Origin: G963708325 sp963708325 | GTDB taxonomy: Bacteria; Actinomycetota; Thermoleophilia; Solirubrobacterales; 70-9 | Assembly (NCBI GenBank): GCA_963708325.1 | Contig: OY970203.1 | Span: forward strand, 124,001-188,000 | DNA: 64,000 bases | Direction: 5' to 3' | Shown here: in pieces, positions 41,202 to 48,750 of the stretch | How the letters are laid out: the number at the start of each line of letters is the position of its first letter | Position numbering within the stretch: position 1 is the first letter of the stretch | The notes under the pieces: generated by a model | Told to the model about the DNA's origin: nothing | Database searches by the model: none | What the model saw: the letters and a program-made list of their open reading frames with translations, nothing else | Position numbers and translations under genes: made by a program

Positions 41202-42356
41202 TTACGGTCGCCGCGCGGAGTGCCCCGGCGCCGGCGGGGCGCGCAGCGGCGTGCGCGCGTAGCGCCCGCCCGAGCGGGCGACGTAGCCGAGCAGCTCCAG
41301 CCGCATCAGGGCGGCCGCCACCTCGCCGGGCGCCAGCGCGGAGGCGACGGCGAGCGCATCGGCGCTGAGGTTGCCGCGCTCGACCAGGTCGAGCGTCTCC
41401 GCCAGCGCGGGCTCGAGGGCAGGGCCGGTCCGCTCGGCCGCGGCGGTCCCCGGGCCGAGCACGGCCTCGAGCACGTCCGCGCCACCGCGGACGAGCGTGG
41501 CGCCGTCGTCGATCAGCGAGTTCGCGCCCGCCGAGAGCGGCGACGTCACCTGGCCGGGGACGGCGCCGATCTCGCGCCCGAGATCGGCCGCCATCGTCGT
41601 CGTTATCAGCGACCCCGACCGCTCGGCCGCCTCCACGACCACCGTCATCGCCCCCAGCGCCGCCATGATCCGGTTGCGGGCGGGGAAGGTCCAGCGGCGG
41701 GGGGCAGTCCCCGGCCGCAGCTCGGAGACGACGGCGCCCCGCTCGACGATCCGCGCGTAGAGGCGGGCCTTGCCGCGCGGGGCCGCCCGCTCGGGTCCGC
41801 CCCCCAGCACGGCCACCGTGGCTCCCCCGCCGGCCAGCGCCCCCTCGTGGGCGGCGGAGTCGATCCCGTAGGCCATTCCGCTGACCACCGCCACCCCGGC
41901 GGCGGCGAGCTCGGACCCGAGCAGCCGCGCCATCTCGACGCCGTAGCGGCTGGCCCGCCTCGACCCGACCACGGTCACCGCGCATTCCCGCTCGAGGCGA
42001 TCGATGAGAGCGAGGTCTCCGCGCCCGGCCAGCACGGCGGGCGCCTCAGCTCCGAGGTCGCAGAGCCGGCGCGGGTAGCGACCGTCGTGACGGCAGACGG
42101 CCCAGGTGCGCTCCCGCTCGAAGCCGGCCCTGACCAGACCGGGGTCGGCCCGGGCGACCTCGTCGAGGATGGCGGCGGCCTCGCGCGGGGCCACCGCGGC
42201 TGCCAGCTCGGCGTCGCCGAGGGCGAGGATCTCGCGCACCCGCGCCCTCGGATCGGACCTTGCCGACAGCTCTATGTGAGCGGCCAGCCTGCAGACCAGC
42301 ACGGTGCGGCGAAGGCAGGCGTCGCAGGCCGCGATCGGCGCGTCCGCGACGGTCAC
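41202..42356 (-). CDS. dprA: DNA-processing protein DprA/Smf
   Basis: 384 residues from GTG 42356, overlapping the comM stop (GTGA). An N-terminal helical extension is followed by the Rossmann-like DprA domain with TVVGSRRASRYGVE, VVSGMAYGIDSAAHEGAL and FPARNRIMAALG. The C-terminal winged-helix-like part is LDLVERGNLSADALAVASALAPGEV. DprA loads RecA on incoming single-stranded DNA in natural transformation and is widespread also in non-competent bacteria. Linkage with comM and yraN is a common arrangement. Confidence 0.93.
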   Translation of the reverse strand: MTVADAPIAACDACLRRTVLVCRLAAHIELSARSDPRARVREILALGDAELAAAVAPREAAAILDEVARADPGLVRAGFERERTWAVCRHDGRYPRRLCDLGAEAPAVLAGRGDLALIDRLERECAVTVVGSRRASRYGVEMARLLGSELAAAGVAVVSGMAYGIDSAAHEGALAGGGATVAVLGGGPERAAPRGKARLYARIVERGAVVSELRPGTAPRRWTFPARNRIMAALGAMTVVVEAAERSGSLITTTMAADLGREIGAVPGQVTSPLSAGANSLIDDGATLVRGGADVLEAVLGPGTAAAERTGPALEPALAETLDLVERGNLSADALAVASALAPGEVAAALMRLELLGYVARSGGRYARTPLRAPPAPGHSARRP

Positions 42357-43855
42357 GGCACCTCCCCCTCCCGCCGGCGCAGCGACAGGGCCTCGGCGAC
42401 GTGGTTCTGCTCGATCCGCTCGCTGGCAGCGAGGTCGGCGAGAGTGCGCGCCACGCGCAGGACGCGGTCGTGCCCGCGCCCGCTGAGGACGCCCGCCCGC
42501 TGGCCCTGCGCCAGGACCTCGCCGACGTCCGCCGCCAGCCGGCAGTGGCGGCGCAGCTGGCGCAGCGACATCCGCGCATTCGATCCGCCCGGACCGAGGC
42601 GGGCGGCCTGGCGCTCGCGTGCGGCGCCGACGCGCTCCCGCACGGCCGCCGACGTTTCCGCGCGCCCGCCCTGCAGCGCCCCGGGCTCGGGCTGCTCGAC
42701 CTCGATCGCGATGTCGATCCTGTCGGCGACAGCGCCGCTGAGCTTCGCCTCGTAGCGGCGGATCGCGGGCGCGCCGCAGCGACAGCGCCCCGAATCCGGC
42801 CCGCGCCCGCACGGGCAGGGGTTGGCGGCGGCGACCAGGACGAAGCGGCACGGGAGCTCGATCGCGTGCCGGGCCCGCGACACCAGGACGGTCTCCTCCT
42901 CCATCGGCTGGCGCAACGCTTCCAGGGCAGCGCGCGAGAACTCGCCCAGCTCGTCGAGGAACAGCACCCCCATGTGCGCCAGGGTCACCTCCCCCGCTCG
43001 CGGCGGGTTCCCGCCGCCGACCAGGCCGGCCGGGGAGATCGTGTGATGCGGGGCGCGAAACGGTCGTGAGGCGACCGTCCCCGGCCGCAGGACCCCGCAC
43101 GCGCCGGCTATCCGGGTGGCCTCCAGGACCTCGGCGCGATCGAGTGGCGGCAGCAGCGAAGGAAGCCGCCTCGCCGCCAGCGACTTGCCCGCCCCCGGCG
43201 GACCGAGGATCAGGACGCTGTGCCCGCCCGCCGCCGCGACCTCGAGGGCGCGGCACAGGGCCGGCTGTCCGCGCAGGTCGGCGATGTCGGGAAGCTCGGG
43301 CGTCGCCGCGTCCAGGTCGGGCGGGGGGACCGGCTCCGGCTCCCACTCGCCGCGGCCCAGTTCGGCGAGCTGGGCGAGGCTGTCCAGGGGCACGATCCGC
43401 AGCGGACCGGCGAGCGCCGCCTCCGGGGCGCTCGCGGCGGCGACGGCGATCGCGTCCAGCCCGATGCGGGCGGCTTCCTCGGCCATCGCCAGTGTTCCGT
43501 GCACGGCCCGGATCGACCCGTCGAGAGCGAGCTCGCCGGCGAGCGCCAGGCGCTCGAGCGACGACGCCGGCAGCTGGCCCGAGGCGGCCAGAAGCGCCGC
43601 GGCGATCGCCAGGTCGAAGCCGGGGCCGGCCTTGCGCAGGTCGGCCGGCGCCAGGTTGACCGTGATCCGCCGCAGCGGGAAGTCGAAGCCCGAGTTGACG
43701 ACGGCGGCGCGAACGCGCTCGCGCGACTCCCGCACGGCCGGGTCCGGCAGGCCCACGATCGAGAAGGCCGGCAGGCCGGTGTGCACGTCGACCTCGACGT
43801 GGACGTGTCGGGCCGACACGCCGAGCAGGGTGAAGGTGCGTGCCACCGCGAGCAC
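42353..43855 (-). CDS. comM: ComM/YifB Mg-chelatase-like AAA ATPase
   Basis: 500 residues from a GTG at 43855 (VLAVARTFTLLGV), the usual family start; the open frame reaches 43960, but that 35-residue lead is not conserved. The ChlI-like N-terminal domain carries VEVDVHTGLPAFSIVGLPD. Walker A is GPPGAGKS, Walker B is LFLDELGEF, and a cysteine cluster (PCPCGRGPDSGRCRCG) precedes the sensor helices. ComM is a branch-migration helicase aiding integration of transforming DNA. It is divergent from yraN with about 115 bases between the starts. Confidence 0.92.
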   Translation of the reverse strand: MLAVARTFTLLGVSARHVHVEVDVHTGLPAFSIVGLPDPAVRESRERVRAAVVNSGFDFPLRRITVNLAPADLRKAGPGFDLAIAAALLAASGQLPASSLERLALAGELALDGSIRAVHGTLAMAEEAARIGLDAIAVAAASAPEAALAGPLRIVPLDSLAQLAELGRGEWEPEPVPPPDLDAATPELPDIADLRGQPALCRALEVAAAGGHSVLILGPPGAGKSLAARRLPSLLPPLDRAEVLEATRIAGACGVLRPGTVASRPFRAPHHTISPAGLVGGGNPPRAGEVTLAHMGVLFLDELGEFSRAALEALRQPMEEETVLVSRARHAIELPCRFVLVAAANPCPCGRGPDSGRCRCGAPAIRRYEAKLSGAVADRIDIAIEVEQPEPGALQGGRAETSAAVRERVGAARERQAARLGPGGSNARMSLRQLRRHCRLAADVGEVLAQGQRAGVLSGRGHDRVLRVARTLADLAASERIEQNHVAEALSLRRREGEVP

Positions 43856-43971
43856 CGCGCCGACGCTAGGCGGCGCGACGTCAGGCGTGAGGTCGGCTTC
43901 GTCCCATCTGCGTGTCGGATCCGGCGCGGTTTGCCGGCCACCCGCGCGGCCGCTGGACATACGGTCGGCTC

Positions 43972-44349
43972 ATGACCCACTCCCGCCAGAGGCTCGGCCG
44001 AGATGCCGAGGAGGTCGTGACGCGGCACCTGCGGCGCCAGGGCTTTCGCATCCTCCTCCGCAACGCCCGCACCCGCTACGGCGAGATCGACCTGATCGCG
44101 CTCGACGGCGAGACGCTGGTCTTCGTCGAGGTGAAGGCCGGGCGAGCGGGGTCGTCCGCTGGCCCGGAGCGTCCGGTCCTGTCCGTCGGCAGGCGCAAGC
44201 AGCTTCGGCTGCGTCGTCTGGCCTCGGCCTGGCTCGCCGAGGCGCCTCGCCTACCGCCCTTCGACGAGCTGCGCTTCGACGTGGTCGGGGTGAGGGTGGG
44301 CGGCGCCGGGCGCGTCATCGACGTCGAGCACATCCGCGCTGCGTTCTAG
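43972..44349 (+). CDS. yraN: YraN/UPF0102 family nuclease-fold protein
   Basis: 125 residues from ATG 43972 (MTHSRQRLGR); 20 upstream in-frame codons are not conserved. The restriction-endonuclease-like core is intact: RLGRDAEEVVTRHL (helix), YGEIDLIALDGETLVFVEVKAGR with the acidic E-I-D and VEVK motif, and DELRFDVVGVRV. The family is predicted to be a Holliday-junction-resolvase-like nuclease, and its usual neighbours are rnhB, comM and dprA, as here. Function in vivo is unknown. Confidence 0.9.
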   Translation: MTHSRQRLGRDAEEVVTRHLRRQGFRILLRNARTRYGEIDLIALDGETLVFVEVKAGRAGSSAGPERPVLSVGRRKQLRLRRLASAWLAEAPRLPPFDELRFDVVGVRVGGAGRVIDVEHIRAAF

Positions 44350-44425
44350 CGCTGATCGATCGAAGACCGAAAACCCCAATTTCGGGGATGGCCATACCGC
44401 CAGACGCGAGAGAGGATCCGACGCA

Positions 44426-45346
44426 ATGAAAGGGAGGAACGCGGTCTCGTCCAGGATCCGCGACCACATTCGCTCGAACGTCGTGGGCTACGTGGCCGTG
44501 TTCCTCGCGATGGGCGGATCCGCCTACGCGGTCAACGGCCCCGCGCCCGGGATCAACAGCGTTGGCACGGCGGACATCATCACCAAGGAGGTCAAGCGGT
44601 CGGACGTCGCCCTCGACGCGATCAACTCCTCGCGAGTCGCGGCGGACTCGCTGACAGGCGCCGACGTCGCCGAGTCCAGCCTCGGTCAGGTGCCCTCGGC
44701 CAACACCGCGAACAGCGCCACAACCGCAACGACTGCGACCAACGCAACGAACGCAGGCAACGCCGGCACGCTCGACAGCATCGACTCGACCGGGTTCCTT
44801 CAGACCGGCGCGACCGCGGGCGGCGACCTCAGTGGCACGTTCTCCAATCTTCAGATCGGAGTGGGAGCGGTGGGTGGCGCCGAGGTGACCGACAACAGCC
44901 TCGGCCCGGCGGATCTCGCCGACGTCAGCGCGCTCAAGGGCAGGCTCATCACGTGCGACGACCCTACCGTCAACGGGCAGAGCTTCACCTGCACAGACCT
45001 GAACCTCGTCGGCACGGGCACGGGCGCGGGCACCGTCAGGTTGACCGTTCAGTGTCAGGACGAAGCTGGGGGCGGCGTCACCGCGAGAGTCGTCTTCAGC
45101 GACAGCATGGGCAACGACTGGGCGTTCACCAGCAGCGGATCCAATGCGGACCCCCCCGAGGCGCTCCTCACCAGCGCGCAAAGAACGCTGGTCCGAACCG
45201 GACCCACCACCAGTCCGGCCTACGCCGCGGGTGCCTATTCGGCGATCGATTCAGCGAGCGGCGCCTCCTATAACGGGGAAGCCGGCGCCGGCACCAACAT
45301 CTTCGGCAAGGACTGCGCGTTCGGCCTGTCCGCCCTGGGCGGCTAG
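44426..45346 (+). CDS. Secreted stalk-like protein of the Thermoleophilia type
   Basis: 306 residues. The N-terminal NVVGYVAVFLAMGGSAYAVNG is a signal segment of a family abundant in Solirubrobacterales. Residues 40-130 hold short repeats of the form VG..DI..K.VKRSDVALDAINSSRVAADSLTGADV, then a Thr/Ala/Asn-rich run (NSATTATTATNATNAGNAG). These together form a repetitive shaft. The C-terminal ~150 residues form a beta-rich tip with two cysteines (CDDPTVNGQSFTC). It may be a surface adhesin or structural protein; no enzyme motif is seen. It stands alone on the plus strand with a GAGAGAGG ribosome site. Confidence 0.7.
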   Translation: MKGRNAVSSRIRDHIRSNVVGYVAVFLAMGGSAYAVNGPAPGINSVGTADIITKEVKRSDVALDAINSSRVAADSLTGADVAESSLGQVPSANTANSATTATTATNATNAGNAGTLDSIDSTGFLQTGATAGGDLSGTFSNLQIGVGAVGGAEVTDNSLGPADLADVSALKGRLITCDDPTVNGQSFTCTDLNLVGTGTGAGTVRLTVQCQDEAGGGVTARVVFSDSMGNDWAFTSSGSNADPPEALLTSAQRTLVRTGPTTSPAYAAGAYSAIDSASGASYNGEAGAGTNIFGKDCAFGLSALGG

Positions 45347-45379
45347 GCTCGGCGGCGCGAGCGACGCTCGCTTGAGCTC

Positions 45380-46180
45380 CTAGCAGTTGGCGGCCCCGCC
45401 GTACGCGGCGGGGTCCACTCCCCCCTCCACGGCCTCCAGCGCAAGCTGGCTGTAGGCGACCGACGCGAACGAGCGGCGGTGGAGGTCGGAGATGCCGCGC
45501 TCGATGATCGCGTCGCGGTGCTCCGGGGTCGAGTAGCCAACGTGGCCGGCGAAACCCCAGCCGGAGTAGACGCCGTCGGCGCGGTGCATGTAGCGGTCCC
45601 TGGTCACCTTGGCGACGATCGAGGCGGCGGCGATCGCGGCGGATCGCGCGTCGCCGTCCACCACGGCCCGGTGCTCCACGGCGCACCCGGGGATCCGGAA
45701 GCCGTCGCTGAGGCAGACGGCGCCCTCGCAGGCGACGCGCTCCAGGCACTCCGCGAGCGCGGCGAGGTTCGTGACATGGAGGCCTCGGCTGTCGATCCCG
45801 CGCACGCAGCGCACCGAGACCGCCACCCTCGCCGCGGCGCGGATCACCGCCGGATAGAGCCGCTCGCGCTCCTCACGGGTCCGCTGCTTGGAGTCGTTGA
45901 GCCCGGTGAGCGCCCGTCGCGCTCCGACGTCGAGGCGCTCGTAGTCGATCAGCACCGCCGCGGCGACCAGTGGGCCGGCAAGTGACCCGCGGCCGGCCTC
46001 GTCGGCGCCGGCGACGAAGCGCGCCTCGAGCCCTCGGTCGAAGCGGAAGAGGCGCCGGGTGGCGTTGCGGCGCTTAGAGGATGCCGACCCGGTCCGGCGG
46101 CCAGTAGGTGACGAAGGCCTGGCCGATGATCCACTTTCGGGGGATCGGCCCCCAGAAGCGGCTGTCGTCGCTTGCCCCAC
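45380..46180 (-). CDS. rnhB: Ribonuclease HII
   Basis: The catalytic acids are in VAGADEAGRGSLAGP (Asp-Glu), CVRGIDSRGLHVTNL (region) and VDGDARSAAIAAASIVAKVTRDRYM (Asp), and the C-terminal YSTPEHRDAIIERG is also conserved. It removes ribonucleotides and RNA primers from DNA. The start is unclear. In frame there is no ATG, GTG or TTG between the conserved core and 46180, and that position lies 107 bases inside lepB. The conserved sequence begins near RLFRFDRGLEARF at about 46060. Either translation starts inside lepB or a non-standard start is used. Confidence 0.88.
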   Translation of the reverse strand: MGQATTAASGGRSPESGSSARPSSPTGRRTGSASSKRRNATRRLFRFDRGLEARFVAGADEAGRGSLAGPLVAAAVLIDYERLDVGARRALTGLNDSKQRTREERERLYPAVIRAAARVAVSVRCVRGIDSRGLHVTNLAALAECLERVACEGAVCLSDGFRIPGCAVEHRAVVDGDARSAAIAAASIVAKVTRDRYMHRADGVYSGWGFAGHVGYSTPEHRDAIIERGISDLHRRSFASVAYSQLALEAVEGGVDPAAYGGAANC

Positions 46181-46637
46181 GGTTGTCGCCCATCATGAAG
46201 TAGTGGTCGGGTGGAATCGTGATCGTTTTCGGCAAATTGCAGGCGCCGCCACCGCCGCAGGGCTGGATGAAGCTCTCCTCGGCGACCTTCCCGTTGACGA
46301 CCGGATGACCGTTGCGAATGCTGAGCCGGTCGCCCGGGCCGGCGACGATCCGCTTGATGAAGTTCACGTCGGAGCGCTTCGGGGTCGGCTCGGGGCACGC
46401 CTCCCCCGAGGGCCGGCTGACGCCGCACTGGTTCCCCTGATTGGCGCCGAGGGGCGGGTGGAAGACGATGATGTTGCCGATCTTCGGATCCTTGAGGTGG
46501 TAGATGAAGCGGTTCACCAGGACGCGCTGGCCGATGTCGAGGGTCGGCTCCATCGACTCGGACGGGATCCGGTAGGGCTTGACGATCCACTGCTGGATCC
46601 CGAAGGCCAGCCCGACCGCGAGCACGACGATCACCAC
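46074..46637 (-). CDS. lepB: Signal peptidase I
   Basis: 187 residues from GTG 46637. The N-terminal segment VIVVLAVGLAFGIQQWIV is the membrane anchor, the catalytic serine is in IPSESMEPTL, and the catalytic lysine is in DVNFIKRIVAGPGD. Box E is GDNRGASDDSRFWGP. It cleaves signal peptides outside the membrane. An insertion with a Cys pair (NQCGVSRPSGEAC) is typical of some actinobacteria. The frame stays open for about 15 codons upstream of the GTG, with no standard start. Confidence 0.95.
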   Translation of the reverse strand: MVIVVLAVGLAFGIQQWIVKPYRIPSESMEPTLDIGQRVLVNRFIYHLKDPKIGNIIVFHPPLGANQGNQCGVSRPSGEACPEPTPKRSDVNFIKRIVAGPGDRLSIRNGHPVVNGKVAEESFIQPCGGGGACNLPKTITIPPDHYFMMGDNRGASDDSRFWGPIPRKWIIGQAFVTYWPPDRVGIL

Positions 46638-46678
46638 CAGCTCGACGATGGCGCCGAGCGCGGACTGTGGCTTTTTGA

Positions 46679-47377
46679 TCAGCCTTCCGCCCCGGCGGAG
46701 TCCTCGGCCGCCGCTTCCTCGGAGGGAGCGTCGTCCTCGGCGGCGGCCTCCGGCTGCTCGGCGGCGGCCTCTGGCTGCTCGGCGGCGGCCTCTGGCTGCT
46801 CGGCGGCGGCCTCTGGCTGCTCGGCGGGCTCGGCCGTCGCATCGTCCTCGCCGCCGCCACCCCCGGACTCGCCTTCGTCCTCGCCCCCGTCCTCGCCGTC
46901 CTCGCCCCCGGACTCGCCTTCGTCCTCGCCCTCCGCGGGCGGCTCGATCACCTCGGCCTCGCTGACGGCGACGCCCTCGGAGTCGACCGCCTCCGCCTCC
47001 TGCTCGGCCGCCAGGACCAGCTCGTCCTCGATCCCCCAGCGGCGCTCGGCGACGCGAGCGCGCTTGCCCACCTTGTCGCGCAGGTAGTAGAGCTTCGCCC
47101 GGTTGACGTCGCCGCGGCCGGCGACCTCGAGCTTCTCGATCTTCGGCGAGTGCACGGGGAAGGTGCGCTCGACGCCGACGCCGAACGACTGCTTGCGCAC
47201 GGTGAACGTCTCCCTCACGCCGGCCCCTTGGCGCTTGATCACGATCCCCTCGAACACCTGGGTGCGCCGCCGCTGCCCCTCGATCACCTGGAAGTGGACC
47301 TTCACCCGGTCGCCGGGGCGAAAGGGCAGCGCCTTGCGCATCTGGCGGCGCTCGAGGCTTTCGATGATGCTGCTCAT
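46679..47377 (-). CDS. rplS: Ribosomal protein L19 with long acidic repeat tail
   Basis: 232 residues from ATG 47377; L19 is normally about 115. Residues 1-112 are a complete L19 (FRPGDRVKVHFQVIEGQRRRTQVFEGIVI, KIEKLEVAGRGDVNRAKLYYLRD). The remaining ~115 residues are almost only Glu, Asp, Gly, Ala, Ser, Pro and Gln, with GEDEGESGG repeats and four copies of a seven-residue EQPEAAA unit. The tail would be disordered and strongly negative on the 50S surface near the subunit interface. Longer acidic tails on ribosomal proteins are known in actinobacteria, but the function is unknown. trmD lies upstream with a 118-base gap. Confidence 0.95.
   Translation of the reverse strand: MSSIIESLERRQMRKALPFRPGDRVKVHFQVIEGQRRRTQVFEGIVIKRQGAGVRETFTVRKQSFGVGVERTFPVHSPKIEKLEVAGRGDVNRAKLYYLRDKVGKRARVAERRWGIEDELVLAAEQEAEAVDSEGVAVSEAEVIEPPAEGEDEGESGGEDGEDGGEDEGESGGGGGEDDATAEPAEQPEAAAEQPEAAAEQPEAAAEQPEAAAEDDAPSEEAAAEDSAGAEG
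46752..46835. repeat. Four 21-bp tandem repeats inside rplS
   Basis: The unit ggctgctcggcggcggcctct repeats from 46752, 46773, 46794 and 46815 almost without change (the last truncates). Each encodes one seven-residue EQPEAAA unit. Near-identity at the DNA level means recent slippage, so tail length probably varies between strains. Confidence 0.85.
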
Positions 47378-47495
47378 GGTGGGCTTGTGGCCGTGCGGAT
47401 CGCGATGGCCCTGCCGGAGGCGGCCGAAAAAGACGCGTGGGCGAGGCCCGCGCGCGGCCGAATAGTAGCGGACGGCCGCCGCGCTTCCGGGCGGC

Positions 47496-48161
47496 TCAGC
47501 GTCCGCCGCGGGCCCGCTCGCGGCTGCGCTCGAGGCGCCACTCGCGCACGCGGGCGTGGTCTCCGGACAGCAGCACCTCCGGGACGGTCCAGCCACGGTA
47601 GTCGGCGGGGCGGGTGTACTGCGGGTATTCCGGCGCCCCCTCCAGCGCCGGGCTGAACGACTCCTCGACGGCGGAATCGGCGTGCCCGAGGGCGCCGGGC
47701 AGCTTGCGAAGCACGGCGTCGGCGACGACCATCGCCGCCAGCTCGCCGCCGGCGAGCACGTAGGGGCCGATCGAGACGGCGTCGGTGGCGAGCTGCTCGT
47801 GGACGCGCTCGTCGAATCCCTCGTAGCGGCCGCACAGCAGCGCCACCTCCGGCTCGGCCGAAAGCTCGGCGGCCAGGGCGTCGTCGAGCTGGCGCCCCGA
47901 GGCCGCGAGCACGATCCGCCGCGCCGGCGGCGACTCGCCGTAGGCGGCGCGCAGGGCGGCGTCGACCACGTCCACCCGCATCACCATCCCGGCGCCGCCG
48001 CCGTATGGGGCGTCGTCTACCTGGCCCGCCGACAGCGGCGTCGTCTCGCGGTAGTCGAAGAGCCGCAGCGAGGAGCCGCCCTCCAGCGCGTTCCGCACGT
48101 GGCGCTGGGCGGCGAACCACTCGAACCACTCCGGGAACAGGGTGAAGACGTCGATTCTCAT
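47496..48161 (-). CDS. trmD: tRNA (guanine37-N1)-methyltransferase
   Basis: 221 residues from ATG 48161 (MRIDVFTLFPEWF); the open frame reaches 48200 through the flank of a repeat. SPOUT knot motifs are YGGGAGMVMRVD, LLCGRYEGFDERV, SIGPYVLAGGELAAM and VPEVLLSGDHARV. TrmD modifies G37 of tRNAs to prevent frameshifting and is essential. It lies in the standard rpsP-khpA-trmD-rplS order. A forward copy of the interspersed repeat separates it from khpA. Confidence 0.96.
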   Translation of the reverse strand: MRIDVFTLFPEWFEWFAAQRHVRNALEGGSSLRLFDYRETTPLSAGQVDDAPYGGGAGMVMRVDVVDAALRAAYGESPPARRIVLAASGRQLDDALAAELSAEPEVALLCGRYEGFDERVHEQLATDAVSIGPYVLAGGELAAMVVADAVLRKLPGALGHADSAVEESFSPALEGAPEYPQYTRPADYRGWTVPEVLLSGDHARVREWRLERSRERARGGR

Positions 48162-48184
48162 TGACGGCGAGTCAGCCGCTCCAG

Positions 48185-48235
48185 AATCAAGACCCCCCAC
48201 CTGCCAGCCGCCTCACGCTGCGCGTTCGGCGCACC
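48185..48235 (-). repeat. Interspersed hairpin repeat, copy C (minus orientation)
   Basis: Reverse complement reads ggtgcgccgaacgcgcagcg, tgaggcggctggcaggtggg and gggtcttgatt. It fills most of the 80-base gap between khpA and trmD and is oriented along their transcription, so it should be present in the operon mRNA. Confidence 0.85.
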
Positions 48236-48241
48236 AATCAT

Positions 48242-48472
48242 TCAGTCGAGGATGTCCACGATCACGCGCTTGTCGGCGCGCGCCGCCGCCGCCTTGGCGA
48301 CGGTGCGCAGCGCGTTCGCGACCCGCCCGCGGCGGCCGATGATCCGTCCGAGGTCGTCCTCGGCCACCTCGACCTCGAGGACGACGTCGCCGTCCTCGTC
48401 GAACTCGTCCACGCGCACGGCACCGGGGTCCTCGACCAGGGCGCGCGCGAGGAACTCCACCAGCTCGCGCAC
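48242..48472 (-). CDS. khpA: KH-domain RNA-binding protein KhpA
   Basis: 76 residues, a single type II KH domain with the GxxG loop in LGRIIGRRGRVANALR. KhpA acts with KhpB/EloR as an RNA chaperone affecting cell division in Firmicutes and is always encoded after rpsP. The next gene, rpsP, ends 3 bases before it. A conserved acidic patch (DEFDEDGDVVLEVEVAEDD) precedes the loop. Confidence 0.92.
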   Translation of the reverse strand: MRELVEFLARALVEDPGAVRVDEFDEDGDVVLEVEVAEDDLGRIIGRRGRVANALRTVAKAAAARADKRVIVDILD

Positions 48473-48475
48473 CGC

Positions 48476-48730
48476 TCAGCGTCCCCGGGCGTCGATTCCC
48501 TGCGTGCGCAGCAGGCCCGCGACCGTGTTGGAGGGCAGCGCCCCGCGCTCCAGCCAGTGGCGGGCGCGATCGGCGTCCAGCACGATGGTCGAGGGCTCGG
48601 TCTGCGGGTTGTAGTGGCCGATCGTCTCGATCGTCCGCCCGTCGCGGGGCGAGCGCCTGTCGGCGACCACGATCCGCCACTGCGGGTTCTTGTTCGAGCC
48701 CATCCTTCTGAGCCTGATCCGTACAGCCAT
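48476..48730 (-). CDS. rpsP: Ribosomal protein S16
   Basis: 84 residues, normal length, with MAVRIRLRRMGSNKNPQWRIVVAD and the GHYNPQTEPSTIVLD central strand. S16 is a 30S assembly protein. It is followed at once by khpA, and 20 bases separate it from ffh upstream, so ffh-rpsP-khpA-trmD-rplS form one transcript. Confidence 0.96.
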   Translation of the reverse strand: MAVRIRLRRMGSNKNPQWRIVVADRRSPRDGRTIETIGHYNPQTEPSTIVLDADRARHWLERGALPSNTVAGLLRTQGIDARGR

Positions 48731-48750
48731 GAGCGCAGCAGGTTAGCGGG

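Noticed and set aside
46679..47596. Longer rplS frame with 73 extra N-terminal codons
   Set aside because: The extra sequence is Arg/Ala/Pro-rich and the MSSIIESLERRQMRKA start at 47377 is the family start.
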